From Rhodoferax sp. AJA081-3 (lineage in GTDB: Bacteria > Pseudomonadota > Gammaproteobacteria > Burkholderiales > Burkholderiaceae_C), in the NCBI RefSeq assembly GCF_017798165.1, contig NZ_CP059068.1, positions 62,001 through 126,000 on the forward strand: 64,000 nucleotides of DNA, given 5' to 3'. Below the pieces are notes generated by a model. That model saw nothing but the letters and a program-made list of their open reading frames with translations. It ran no database searches and had not been told where the DNA came from. Below, in pieces: positions 24,015 to 32,688 of this stretch. How positions within the stretch are numbered: position 1 is the first letter of the stretch; every line of letters begins with the position of its first letter. The translations under genes and the position numbers were made by a program.

Positions 24015-25238
24015 ATGATGGGTTCGCAGGCAGTTCCAACCTTGAGGGCCAATGGCCGGGCCTTTGCCCAGATCTCCCAGTTCCACCCCGAGCTCACCGC
24101 CTTTCGGCGCGACCTGCACGCCCATCCCGAGCTGGGGTTTGAAGAGGTTTACACGGCGGCGCGGGTCAAAGAGGCCTTGCAGGTGTGTGGTGTGGATGCC
24201 GTCCATACCGGCATTGGCAAGACAGGCCTGGTCGCCACGATCAAAGGGCGTGGCGGCAACAGCACCCGCATGCTGGGCCTGCGGGCCGACATGGACGCCC
24301 TGCCCATGACCGAGCTCAACGACTTTGCGTGGAAGTCCTCCAAGCCGGGTCTGATGCACGGTTGCGGCCACGACGGCCATACCGCCATGCTGGTGGGCGC
24401 GGCACGTTACCTGGCCGAAACCCGCAACTTCGATGGCACAGCCGTGCTGATATTTCAGCCGGGTGAAGAGGGGTACGCGGGCGCGCGGGTCATGATCCAG
24501 GACGGCCTGTTTGAGCGTTTTCCGGTGCAGGCCGTCTACAGCATGCACAACTGGCCGGCCATGCGCCCCGGTACCGTGGGTCTAACCAGCGGCCCGATGA
24601 TGGCATCTGCGGACCGCGTCACGATAGAGATTTCTGGCCGGGGCGGGCATGGCGCCCACCCTTACCAGACGATTGACCCCGTTGTGGTCGCTGCCCACAT
24701 CATCACGGCCATCCAGAGCATCGTTTCGCGCAACGTGCGTGCTACCGAAAGTGCCGTCATCAGCATCTGCGCTATGCAGGCCGGTGACCTGGGTGCCATG
24801 AGTGTGGTGCCCGGCAAGGCGACCCTGGTCGGCACGGTGCGCACCTTCAACCCCGCGGTGCAGGATCTGGTGGAGCGCCGGCTCAACGAGCTGTGCAGTG
24901 CGGTGGCACTGGGTTTTGGCGCCACAGCCACTGTGCATTACGAACGCATTTACCCGGCCACCATCAACTCGGCGGAAGAGACGCGTTTTGCCGGGGATGT
25001 GGCGGAGAGCTTGGTAGGCCCCGACCATGTGGTGCGTGACCTGGAGCCCAGCATGGGCTCAGAAGACTTTTCCTTCATGCTGCAGGTCAAGCCTGGCGCT
25101 TATATGCGCCTGGGGCAGGGCGCCGAGAACGGGGTTGGCAGTTGCCTGTTGCACAACACCCGTTACGACTTCAATGACGATGTTTTGCCACTGGGCGCGG
25201 CCTTGTATGCCGGCCTGGTGGAGCAATCCATGCCCTAA
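24015..25238 (+). CDS. M20D family amidohydrolase (hippurate hydrolase/N-acyl amino acid amidohydrolase type)
   Basis: The 407-residue metallopeptidase has RRDLHAHPELGFEE, RADMDALPM, GLMHGCGHDGHTAMLVGAA (metal-ligand Cys/His), FQPGEEGYAGARVMI and SMGSEDFSFML, all M20D hallmarks. It hydrolyses N-acyl or N-aroyl amino acids in the cytoplasm. The start ATG 24015 has AGGAGG at ideal spacing; the longer frame upstream is not supported. It is convergent with the dipeptide ABC operon, and the two stop codons overlap by 4 nt. This hints at a shared role in using peptides or acylated amino acids, though the strands are opposite. Confidence 0.93.
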   Translation: MMGSQAVPTLRANGRAFAQISQFHPELTAFRRDLHAHPELGFEEVYTAARVKEALQVCGVDAVHTGIGKTGLVATIKGRGGNSTRMLGLRADMDALPMTELNDFAWKSSKPGLMHGCGHDGHTAMLVGAARYLAETRNFDGTAVLIFQPGEEGYAGARVMIQDGLFERFPVQAVYSMHNWPAMRPGTVGLTSGPMMASADRVTIEISGRGGHGAHPYQTIDPVVVAAHIITAIQSIVSRNVRATESAVISICAMQAGDLGAMSVVPGKATLVGTVRTFNPAVQDLVERRLNELCSAVALGFGATATVHYERIYPATINSAEETRFAGDVAESLVGPDHVVRDLEPSMGSEDFSFMLQVKPGAYMRLGQGAENGVGSCLLHNTRYDFNDDVLPLGAALYAGLVEQSMP

Positions 25239-26239
25239 ATGCGCCCCTCTTGCACCGCGTGGCAGGCCACACGCACGCCCGCTTGCGCCAGCATCTCCGG
25301 CTTTTCGTTGCTGCAACGGGTGTTGGCATGGGGGCAGCGGGGGTGAAAGGCACAACCCGTGGGCGGGTTGAGTGGGTTGGGTACCTCACCGGCCACGGCC
25401 GTGCGTGCCTTGCCGGTGTCGTGCATCTTGGGGATGGCGTCCAGCAGCATGCGTGTGTATGGGTGGCGCGGGGTGTCAAACAGGGTGTGTTTGTCCGCCA
25501 GTTCCACCAGCCCACCCAAATACATCACGCCCACCTGGTCACTCACATGGCGCACCACCGCGAGGTTGTGGGATATGAAAAGGTAGGTGAGACCGTGCTT
25601 GCGCTGCAGGTCTTTCATGATGTTGAGAACCTGGGCCTGCACACTGACGTCCAGCGCGGATGTGGGCTCGTCACAGACCAGGAATTCCGGCTGGGTGGCC
25701 AAGGCCCGTGCGATGGAAATACGCTGCCGCTGCCCGCCCGAGAACTGGTGGGGAAACTTCACGCGGTCCAATGCAGACAGGCCCACCGACTGCAGCAACT
25801 CACCCACGCGTTGGTCGATTTCGGCCGTGTCCGACAGGATTTCATGTTCGCGCAGCGGCTCGGCAATGATGTCGCCCACGGTCCAACGGGGGTTCAGGCT
25901 TGCATAGGGGTCTTGGAACACCATTTGCACGCGCCGGCGCAACTTGCGGCCTTCCGCCGTTTTGAAGGCTGCGTGTGCGTCTTCACCGTCGAACTGAAAA
26001 CCGCCCCGCGTGGGCTCGTACAGGCCTACCAGCAAGCGCGCCACGGTGCTTTTGCCACAGCCGGACTCGCCGACCAGGGCCAAGGTCTTGCCGCGTTCGA
26101 TGTCAAAGCTCACACCATTGACGGCTTTGAGCAGCATCTTGGTCTTGCGCTCGATGACGCGGTTGAGCCAGGGGGCAGACACGTCAAAGGTTTTGGCCAG
26201 GTCCGTTGCGCGGACCAAAGGTTGCGTAGTGATGCTCAT
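25235..26239 (-). CDS. Dipeptide/oligopeptide ABC transporter ATP-binding protein (DppF-type)
   Basis: The 334-residue protein has Walker A GESGCGKST, signature FSGGQRQRISIARAL, Walker B CDEPTSALDVS and H-loop FISHNL, followed by the oligo_HPY C-terminal domain with the Cys cluster GCAFHPRCPHANTRC typical of peptide importers. The start ATG 26239 overlaps the stop of the dppD-like gene (ATGA). It is the last gene of a five-gene SBP-permease-permease-ATPase-ATPase operon. Confidence 0.94.
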   Translation of the reverse strand: MSITTQPLVRATDLAKTFDVSAPWLNRVIERKTKMLLKAVNGVSFDIERGKTLALVGESGCGKSTVARLLVGLYEPTRGGFQFDGEDAHAAFKTAEGRKLRRRVQMVFQDPYASLNPRWTVGDIIAEPLREHEILSDTAEIDQRVGELLQSVGLSALDRVKFPHQFSGGQRQRISIARALATQPEFLVCDEPTSALDVSVQAQVLNIMKDLQRKHGLTYLFISHNLAVVRHVSDQVGVMYLGGLVELADKHTLFDTPRHPYTRMLLDAIPKMHDTGKARTAVAGEVPNPLNPPTGCAFHPRCPHANTRCSNEKPEMLAQAGVRVACHAVQEGRI

Positions 26240-27207
26240 GCGGCACCCCCTGCTTCGTGCAACCAGCAGGCGGCGTCGGTGTTGCCGGCCTTCAACAAGT
26301 CGGGGCGCTGCACACCGCACTTGGCAATGGTCTTGGTGCAACGCGGGTTAAATGCGCAGCCTTGTGGGATTGCGTTGAGTCGGGGCATGGCACCATCAAT
26401 CTGGTGGAGGTTTTCGCGGTCTTGGCTCATGTCGGGAATACAGGCCATCAGGCCGGCGGTGTAGGGGTGCGACGGTTGGTTGATCACATCGTGCACAGGT
26501 CCAATTTCGGCAATACGCCCCGCGTACATCACGGCCACACGGTCACAGGTCTCGGCGATGACACCCATGTCGTGGGTGATCAGCATCACTGCGGCGCCGC
26601 GCTCCTTGCAGATGGTCTTGAGCAAGGTAATGATCTGCGCCTGGATGGACACATCCAGTGCCGTGGTCGGCTCATCGGCGACGATGAGTTTGGGCTCTGC
26701 AGCCAGTGCCAGGGCGATCACCACACGCTGGCGCATGCCACCGGAGAACTGGTGGGGGTAGTGGTCAATGCGCTGTTCGGCCGCGGGGATACCGGTGTCT
26801 TTCAGCAGCTCAATGGCACGTGCACGTGCCTGGCTGGCATTCAGTGGCAGGTGGGTGGTGATGGTTTCGATCAGCTGCCGCCCCACGGAGTACAGGGGGT
26901 TCAACGACGTTAGCGGGTCCTGGAAAATGGCACCGATCTTGCGGCCGCGTATGGCGCGCATTTGCGCGTAGGGCAGGTTGTCGATGCGCTGGCCTTCCAG
27001 CAGGATTTCTCCGCTGCCCACGCGGCCCGGTGGTTCCAGCAGGCCGATGATCGCGGCGCCCGTGAGGGACTTGCCGGCACCGGATTCACCCACTACGCCC
27101 AGGATTTCGCCGGGCGCGATGTCAAAAGAAATGTCGTCCAGGGCACGCAGGGTGCCCTTGCGTGATGGAAACTCCACCACCAGATTTTTTACTTGAAGCA
27201 AGCTCAT
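26236..27207 (-). CDS. Dipeptide/oligopeptide ABC transporter ATP-binding protein (DppD-type)
   Basis: The 323-residue protein has Walker A GESGAGKS, signature FSGGMRQRVVIALAL, Walker B VADEPTTALDVS, H-loop LITHDMG and a C-terminal oligo_HPY domain with GCAFNPRCTKTIAKC. It pairs with the downstream DppF-type ATPase. The start lies 6 nt after the DppC-type stop. Confidence 0.94.
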   Translation of the reverse strand: MSLLQVKNLVVEFPSRKGTLRALDDISFDIAPGEILGVVGESGAGKSLTGAAIIGLLEPPGRVGSGEILLEGQRIDNLPYAQMRAIRGRKIGAIFQDPLTSLNPLYSVGRQLIETITTHLPLNASQARARAIELLKDTGIPAAEQRIDHYPHQFSGGMRQRVVIALALAAEPKLIVADEPTTALDVSIQAQIITLLKTICKERGAAVMLITHDMGVIAETCDRVAVMYAGRIAEIGPVHDVINQPSHPYTAGLMACIPDMSQDRENLHQIDGAMPRLNAIPQGCAFNPRCTKTIAKCGVQRPDLLKAGNTDAACWLHEAGGAA

Positions 27208-27213
27208 GAAGGG

Positions 27214-28170
27214 TTACCGCAAACGGGGGTTGAGGGCGTCGCGCAGCCAGTCGCCCAGCAAGTTGACGCTGAGGGCGATCAGGACCAGCATGGCGCCGGG
27301 GAAAATCGTGATCCACCACTCGCCTGAAAACAGATAGTCGTTGCCAACACGGATCAGGGTGCCCAGGGAAGGCGATGTGGGCGGCGCGCCCACACCCAGG
27401 AACGACAGGGTGGCCTCCGTGATGATGGCTGTGGCCACCTGGATGGTGGCCAACACCAATACAGGCCCCAGAACATTGGGCAATACATGCTTGCGCATGA
27501 TGCGCAGGGGCGCAACCCCGGTCACACGGGCTGCCTGCACATACTCTTTGTTGCGCTCGACCAGGGTACTGCCCCGCACGGTCCGCGCGTATTGCACCCA
27601 GCCGGTTAAGGAGATGGAGACAATCAGCACACCAAATGCGAGCGACTCGTGGGCGTTAGGGAACAGGGCTCGGCCCACACCCGCTATCAACAGGGCCACC
27701 AGAATGGCGGGGAAGGACAACATCACATCACACAGGCGCATGAGCAAGCCATCCACCCATCCTCCCAGGAAACCAGCCATCAGGCCTAGGCTCACGCCGA
27801 CCAACAGCGACAGCACCACAGAGGCCAGACCCACGGCCAGGGAGATGCGGGCACCGTACATGATGGCGGACAAGATGTCGCGCCCCTGGTCGTCGGTGCC
27901 TAGAAAGTACTCGGATTTTCCGCCCAGGCTCCAGGAGGGTGGAAGCCGGGCATTGTCCAGTTGCAGTGTTGTTAAATCAAACGGGTTGTGGGGCGCAATC
28001 CAAGGCGCAAACAGTGCGCTGACGACACAGATCAGCGCGATCAGCGCGGCGAACACGGCCGTGGGTGATGTGCGAAAGCTGTAGCCCACATCACCATGCC
28101 ACCATCGGTTAAACAAGGTTTTCAATTCAATATTCCTCGGGGGTGAAGAAGTGGTTAGTGTTGGGTTCAA
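27214..28170 (-). CDS. Dipeptide ABC transporter permease (DppC-type)
   Basis: The 318-residue protein has six TM helices and the binding-protein-dependent transport signature (EYVQAARVTGVAPLRIMRKHVLPNV), the EAA loop of peptide permeases. The N terminus is unusual: no ATG is available. TTG 28170 overlaps the DppB stop as TTGA, while TTG 28125, with GAGG 9 nt upstream, is a second candidate that would trim 15 residues. Confidence 0.92.
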   Translation of the reverse strand: MNPTLTTSSPPRNIELKTLFNRWWHGDVGYSFRTSPTAVFAALIALICVVSALFAPWIAPHNPFDLTTLQLDNARLPPSWSLGGKSEYFLGTDDQGRDILSAIMYGARISLAVGLASVVLSLLVGVSLGLMAGFLGGWVDGLLMRLCDVMLSFPAILVALLIAGVGRALFPNAHESLAFGVLIVSISLTGWVQYARTVRGSTLVERNKEYVQAARVTGVAPLRIMRKHVLPNVLGPVLVLATIQVATAIITEATLSFLGVGAPPTSPSLGTLIRVGNDYLFSGEWWITIFPGAMLVLIALSVNLLGDWLRDALNPRLR

Positions 28171-29147
28171 TGGCTACCGGACTTGCCGACGCGCAAGCGT
28201 GGGTCCACGGCAAAGTACAACAAGTCCACGATGAGGTTAATCACCACAAAGATCAGCGCAATCAGGCACAGGTAAGCCGCCATCACCGGGATGTCGGCAA
28301 ACGTGACCGCCTGGATGAACAACAGACCCATACCCGGCCACTGGAACACCGTCTCGGTGATGATGGCGAATGCAATGAGCCCGCCCAGTTGGAGACCGGT
28401 GATCGTCATGACGGGCACCAGCGTGTTCTTGAGCGCGTGGCCGAAGTGGACGGCCCGTGTGGTCAGACCCCGTGCACGGGCAAACTTGATGTAGTCCGTG
28501 CGCAGCACTTCCAGCATTTCTGCACGCACCAGCCGCATGATCAGCGTGAGCTGAAAAATAGCCAGAGTGACAGCGGGCAACACAATGTGGTGCCAGCCTT
28601 TGGCAGTCAGCAAACCACTGGTCCACCAGCCGATACGCATCACTTCACCGCGACCGAAACTGGGGAACCAGCCCAGGGTCACCGCAAACACCAGAATCAG
28701 CAGAATGCCGATCAGGAATGTGGGCAAAGAAACACCGACCAACGACAGCGTCATGAACACTTGGCTGAGGAAAGTGCCCCTGCGCAGTGCAGCGTAAACC
28801 CCCATGGGTATGCCGACCGCCAGCGCGAGAACAGCCGCCACCAACGCGAGTTCCAGCGTTGCCGGAAAACGCTCTGCGATCAGCGCTGAGACCTTGGTGC
28901 CCTGGCGCAAACTGAAACCGAATTCGCCTTGTGCCGCATTGGCCAAAAAGTGCCAGAACTGAACAATAAAGGGCTGGTCCAGGCCCAAGGCTTGGCGCAG
29001 CTCACGAATTTGCTCTTGGGTGGCGTCCTGGCCCAGCAGGAATACAACAGGATCCCCTACATACTGGAACAGCATGAAGGAAATCAGGGCAACGGTGACC
29101 ATCACCAATGCCGCTTGCGCCAGGCGCCGTACTATGAATGCAAACAT
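28167..29147 (-). CDS. Dipeptide ABC transporter permease (DppB-type)
   Basis: The 326-residue inner-membrane protein starts MFAFIVRRLAQAALVMVTVALISF, as DppB/OppB proteins do, and carries the EAA-type loop TDYIKFARARGLTTRAVHFGHALKNTLVPV. It forms the pore with the DppC-type subunit. It is separated from the binding-protein gene by a hairpin (29165-29189). Confidence 0.95.
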   Translation of the reverse strand: MFAFIVRRLAQAALVMVTVALISFMLFQYVGDPVVFLLGQDATQEQIRELRQALGLDQPFIVQFWHFLANAAQGEFGFSLRQGTKVSALIAERFPATLELALVAAVLALAVGIPMGVYAALRRGTFLSQVFMTLSLVGVSLPTFLIGILLILVFAVTLGWFPSFGRGEVMRIGWWTSGLLTAKGWHHIVLPAVTLAIFQLTLIMRLVRAEMLEVLRTDYIKFARARGLTTRAVHFGHALKNTLVPVMTITGLQLGGLIAFAIITETVFQWPGMGLLFIQAVTFADIPVMAAYLCLIALIFVVINLIVDLLYFAVDPRLRVGKSGSH

Positions 29148-29164
29148 AGGTTCAAAAAAAATGA

Positions 29165-29189
29165 GGGTCGCAGCAAGCTGCTGCGACCC
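29165..29189 (-). terminator. Intra-operon terminator or attenuator between the binding protein and permease genes
   Basis: A 12-bp stem, GGGTCGCAGCA with its complement, is followed on the minus strand by TCATTTTTTT. It lies 21 nt after the stop of the binding-protein gene and before DppB. Partial termination here would make the binding protein more abundant than the permease, as in many ABC importers. Confidence 0.85.
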
Positions 29190-29210
29190 TGTTGCGCTGG
29201 ATGAAGCGGT

Positions 29211-30782
29211 TTACTTGACTTGGATCAGGCGCCAGTCCAGACGGTTGTCGGCACGGTGAACAACCTGAATGTTCTTCTTCATTGCCCAAGGAATGACCTG
29301 GTTGTGCAATGGAATATTGGCAACATCGTCGTTGTGCAGCTGCAGTGCTTTGGTCAGCAGTTCGGTGCGCAGCTTCAGGTCTGTTTCTTTCTTGGTACGT
29401 TCCACCAGGGCATCCATCTGGGGGTTGCTGTAGCGGCCAACGTTGTAGTTGCCGTCACCACCGGCGCCCACGGAGCGCACCAGGGATTGCAGGCTGTAGA
29501 GGGCATCAAAGGTAGGAACACCCCAGCCCAGCATGTAGATGCTGGCTTCGTTGCGCTGGATCATGGGGAAGTAGGTGACCAGGGGCAGGGTGCGCAGCTT
29601 GGCCTTTACACCGATACGCGACCACATCGCGGTGACGGCCTGGCAGATCTGCTCGTCATTGATGTAGCGGTTGTTGGGGCAGGCAAAGTCCACCTCGAAA
29701 CCGTCCTTGTATCCGGCATCGGCCAGCAGCTTCTGGGCGGCTGCCACGTCAAAGGGGTGGCGCTTGTGCACGGCTTCTGTCCAGCCCGTGACCTGCGGTG
29801 CCACGATGGCACCTGTGGCTTGGCCCAGCCCACGCATGGTGACGCGGGTGATGGCGTCTGCATCAATCGCCTGGTACAGGGCCTTGCGCACGCGCACATC
29901 CTTCAGGGGGTTCTTGCCCTTGATGTTGCTGCCCACCAGCTCGTCACGGTGCTGGTCCATGCCGAAGAAAATGGTGCGGTTTTCCACGCCATCCATGACC
30001 TTCAGCTCGGGGTTGGCACGCACGCGGGGCAGATCCTGCGGGCTGGGGTCCAGCACCAGATCCACTTCACCCGACAGCAGTGCAGCCATACGGGTTGCAA
30101 CCGCCTTGACGGGGGTGTAGACAATTTCGGTCACGTTGGTGTCGGCCTTGCCCCACCACGCCTTGTTTTGCGTCAGCACCAGCTTCTGGTCAGGCAGCCA
30201 TTCCTTGAGCATGTAGGGTCCAGTGCCCATGGCATTGCGGTGTGCAAAGTTTTCTTCTTGTGTCTTGATGTCCTTGGGCGCCACCGACTTGTTCTTCTCT
30301 GCCCAGGCCTTGCTCATGACGCGCAGTTCGGTCATTTGGTTGAGCAACACGGGGTTGGGAGTCTTGGTGAAAACGTCGAAAGTTTTGTCATCGACCTTGA
30401 CCACTTTGTCCACGCCCTGGATGTAGGGGCTGAAGTTGGAGGTGGGCATCATGGCGCGCTGGATGGAGAACACAGCGTCGTCGGTTGTTAGCGGGCTGCC
30501 ATCATGAAACTTAACGCCAGTGCGCAAAGTGAAGCGCATCTGGGTGGGGCTGATTTCTTTCCATGAAGTTGCCAACACAGGTTCCAGCTTGAAGGTCTTG
30601 CTGTTGTAGTAGACAAAGCTTTCGTACACGGCAGCATGGATACCGTTTTGAAGTGCATTGTTTTGAGAGTGGATATCCCAGGTTGCAATGTCACTGGCGC
30701 TGGACCATTTGAATGTTTTGGCCTGCAGTGCGGTTGCTCCAAATGCCAGGGTAGCGGCCAGAGCGAGTATCTTGAGTTTCAT
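29211..30782 (-). CDS. Peptide ABC transporter substrate-binding protein (SBP_bac_5)
   Basis: The 523-residue periplasmic protein has a signal peptide (AATLAFGATALQAK) and the SBP_bac_5 pattern: SSASDIATWDIHSQNN, TLRTGVKFHDGSPLTTDDAVFS, MGTGPYMLKEW. It belongs to cluster C peptide or nickel/opine binders; the exact ligand is unknown. The start ATG 30782 has AAGGA upstream. It is the first gene of the dpp-like operon. Confidence 0.93.
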   Translation of the reverse strand: MKLKILALAATLAFGATALQAKTFKWSSASDIATWDIHSQNNALQNGIHAAVYESFVYYNSKTFKLEPVLATSWKEISPTQMRFTLRTGVKFHDGSPLTTDDAVFSIQRAMMPTSNFSPYIQGVDKVVKVDDKTFDVFTKTPNPVLLNQMTELRVMSKAWAEKNKSVAPKDIKTQEENFAHRNAMGTGPYMLKEWLPDQKLVLTQNKAWWGKADTNVTEIVYTPVKAVATRMAALLSGEVDLVLDPSPQDLPRVRANPELKVMDGVENRTIFFGMDQHRDELVGSNIKGKNPLKDVRVRKALYQAIDADAITRVTMRGLGQATGAIVAPQVTGWTEAVHKRHPFDVAAAQKLLADAGYKDGFEVDFACPNNRYINDEQICQAVTAMWSRIGVKAKLRTLPLVTYFPMIQRNEASIYMLGWGVPTFDALYSLQSLVRSVGAGGDGNYNVGRYSNPQMDALVERTKKETDLKLRTELLTKALQLHNDDVANIPLHNQVIPWAMKKNIQVVHRADNRLDWRLIQVK

Positions 30783-30946
30783 GGACAAAGATCCTTTGAA
30801 TGAAAGTCGAGAATTATGCACAAAGCGAATCACTACAGTGCATGTTGTGCATAGAAAAACCCTTCGCAAATCTGCACGGGTTTTCCCTGCTTGCGTTCGT
30901 GCAGGAGGCGTGTTTTAGGGTCGCGATTTGCAGGTTCTGCGACTGC
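30783..30946 (-). promoter_or_regulatory. Promoter region of the dipeptide transporter operon
   Basis: Reading the minus strand, a GCATAAT-type -10 lies about 35 nt before the binding-protein start. Three TGCAC/GTGCA units occur around 30815-30860 (ATGCACAACATGCAC and TGTGCAT), in an arrangement that could be an operator. Seen by eye; no regulator is identified. Confidence 0.3.
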
Positions 30947-31660
30947 CTAACGGCCCAGCCCTGCGGAGCGGCTGTCCAGCGGCGTCACGAAGGAGTTTTG
31001 TTCCCAGCCCGGCGCAAGTTGCTGGCTTTCGGCGTATTCAGAGGTGTTGGGCATGGCGGCGTCCAACTGCGCCATTGCACTGTTTTTGCCATGGCGCTTG
31101 CGGTCCACGATGGCCTGCAGGTTTTCGCGTACATCCCGGAACTGGGATTCCAGCTGGCTATTTTGCCCGGTGCCGCGCGCCGCATGTTCACCCAGGAAGG
31201 CCGTGCGTATCTGGATCAGATGGGGCAGGTTGGTCGGGTCCACCACCAGGTAGTGGATACCGCAGTGCGACAGCAGGTTGTGCTTGAGCGTCTGGTTGCT
31301 CATGGACAGGCCCTGCGGGCCGGGCACATCGATGCAGCCGATGATCTGGCCCTCCATACTGCACACGGTAAACGTGCAGTACACACCGTTGAGCAGGTGG
31401 TACCAGTGGGCTGCATCGGTGCCGTGTTTGGGGGCCGTAAAGCGGGTGACCGGCAGCTTGACCAGGATTTGCTGGTCAAACATGACCTTAGCCAGCCAGA
31501 CCCAGACCAGTTTTTCGCGGTTGTTGACCAGCGGGCGCACGGCCAATGGCCAATCCCGCGGTATGCGGCGTTGTGCGCGGGCTTGCCGGCGCTGGTAGCC
31601 GTAGAGCAGGACTGCGCCCAAACCCAAGCCTGCGAGAAAAAATAAGGCAAAAAACAACAT
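30947..31660 (-). CDS. Membrane-anchored DUF2726-like protein, function unknown
   Basis: The 237-residue protein begins with one TM helix (MLFFALFFLAGLGLGAVLLYGY) followed by a basic stretch. The middle (REKLVWVWLAKVMFDQQILVKLPVTRF, then GQIIGCIDVPGPQGLSMSNQTLKHNLLSHCGIHYLVVDP) resembles the DUF2726 fold, a restriction-endonuclease-like domain. The C terminus is polar and unstructured. ATG 31660 is preferred over the GTG three codons upstream. It has no operon partner. Confidence 0.65.
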   Translation of the reverse strand: MLFFALFFLAGLGLGAVLLYGYQRRQARAQRRIPRDWPLAVRPLVNNREKLVWVWLAKVMFDQQILVKLPVTRFTAPKHGTDAAHWYHLLNGVYCTFTVCSMEGQIIGCIDVPGPQGLSMSNQTLKHNLLSHCGIHYLVVDPTNLPHLIQIRTAFLGEHAARGTGQNSQLESQFRDVRENLQAIVDRKRHGKNSAMAQLDAAMPNTSEYAESQQLAPGWEQNSFVTPLDSRSAGLGR

Positions 31661-31805
31661 GGTCCACACCCTGCGCGTTGGGCCATCTGCGTGGCTTGTA
31701 TTCGTAAAACCAGTCTACTGCGGTTTGTAAGCAAATGCATCTGTTTCCTGCGGCCAGCCATTAGTCCGAACGGATTACCATTGGCCGCAATTACCACGGG
31801 ACATC

Positions 31806-32567
31806 ATGCAGTTACAGGAAATACTTTATTCACAGGGTTTTGGCACACGGCGCGTGTGCGCGGGGCTGGTACAGCAGGGTTTTGTCCAGGTCTATATGGA
31901 GAATGGGGCTGTAGCCCCCGTAACCATTACCGATTCCGCTATGGAATTTATAGCGACTGGTTTGCGCTTCCGGGTTCAGGGCGTGGACTGGGAGTATTTC
32001 GAGAAGGCCTATGTGCTGCTGAACAAGCCCGCCGGCACCGAATGTTCGCAAAAACCGTCCACCTACCCCAGCATCTACACCCTGCTGCCGTCCCCGCTGC
32101 GCCTGCGCCCGCAAAAGAGCGCGGTGCAGGGTGTGCAGGCCGTGGGCCGGCTGGACCAGGACACGACCGGCCTTCTGCTGCTCAGCGACGACGGCCAGTT
32201 CATCCACCAGATGAGTTCGCCCAAAAAACACAGCCCCAAGGTGTATGAAGTGACCGCCAAACACCCGCTGGACGACAAACAGGTGCAGCGCCTGCTGGCC
32301 GGTGTGGTGCTGGACGACGACCCCAAGCCCGTGAAAGCCGCAGCGTGCGAAATTGTGGATGCCGACGGCGCCCGCCTGCACCTGCGCCTGACCCTGACCG
32401 AGGGCAAGTACCACCAGGTCAAACGTATGCTGGCCGCGGTGGGCAACCGGGTGGAGGGTTTGCACCGCTCACGCATCGGTGCGCTGGAGTTGGGAGACCT
32501 GGCGACGGGGCAATGGCGCTGGTTGCGGGCGGATGATTTGCAAAAACTGGCGGTAAAAGGCGTCTGA
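31806..32567 (+). CDS. RsuA-type 16S rRNA pseudouridine synthase
   Basis: The 253-residue enzyme has an N-terminal S4 RNA-binding domain (MQLQEILYSQGFGTRRVCAG) and the catalytic VGRLDQDTTGLLLLSDDG, whose first Asp is the nucleophile, followed by KVYEVTAKHPL and EGKYHQVKRMLAAVGNRVEGLHR. RsuA makes pseudouridine at position 516 of 16S rRNA; RluE/RluF-type 23S activity cannot be excluded. A family C repeat (31911-31954) is translated within the S4/linker region (VAPVTITDSAMEFIATG). Confidence 0.88.
   Translation: MQLQEILYSQGFGTRRVCAGLVQQGFVQVYMENGAVAPVTITDSAMEFIATGLRFRVQGVDWEYFEKAYVLLNKPAGTECSQKPSTYPSIYTLLPSPLRLRPQKSAVQGVQAVGRLDQDTTGLLLLSDDGQFIHQMSSPKKHSPKVYEVTAKHPLDDKQVQRLLAGVVLDDDPKPVKAAACEIVDADGARLHLRLTLTEGKYHQVKRMLAAVGNRVEGLHRSRIGALELGDLATGQWRWLRADDLQKLAVKGV
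31911..31954 (+). repeat. Family C palindromic repeat in frame inside the pseudouridine synthase
   Basis: GTAGCCCCCGTAACC is followed by GCTATGGAATTTATAGC. The arms and spacing match the other copies, and the sequence is read through on the plus strand. Confidence 0.75.
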
Positions 32568-32601
32568 GCGGAGGCTTCGCCCGGTTTTTGGCGACTATGC
32601 C

Positions 32602-32615
32602 TTGATACAGATCAC
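32602..32615 (+). promoter_or_regulatory. FNR/Anr-like box upstream of the beta-propeller gene
   Basis: TTGAT-ACAG-ATCAC differs from the FNR/Anr consensus TTGAT-N4-ATCAA at one position. It lies 74 nt before the GTG start, with a TATAAA element at 32654-32659 that would place the site near -58. This suggests oxygen-responsive control of the gene pair 32689-34513. Confidence 0.45.
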
Positions 32616-32688
32616 GAGAGGGCAGTTTCCCCAGGGAAAGCAGGGGCTGGGCGTATAAACTCGGCGGTTACCCAAAAAGTGATCGCCT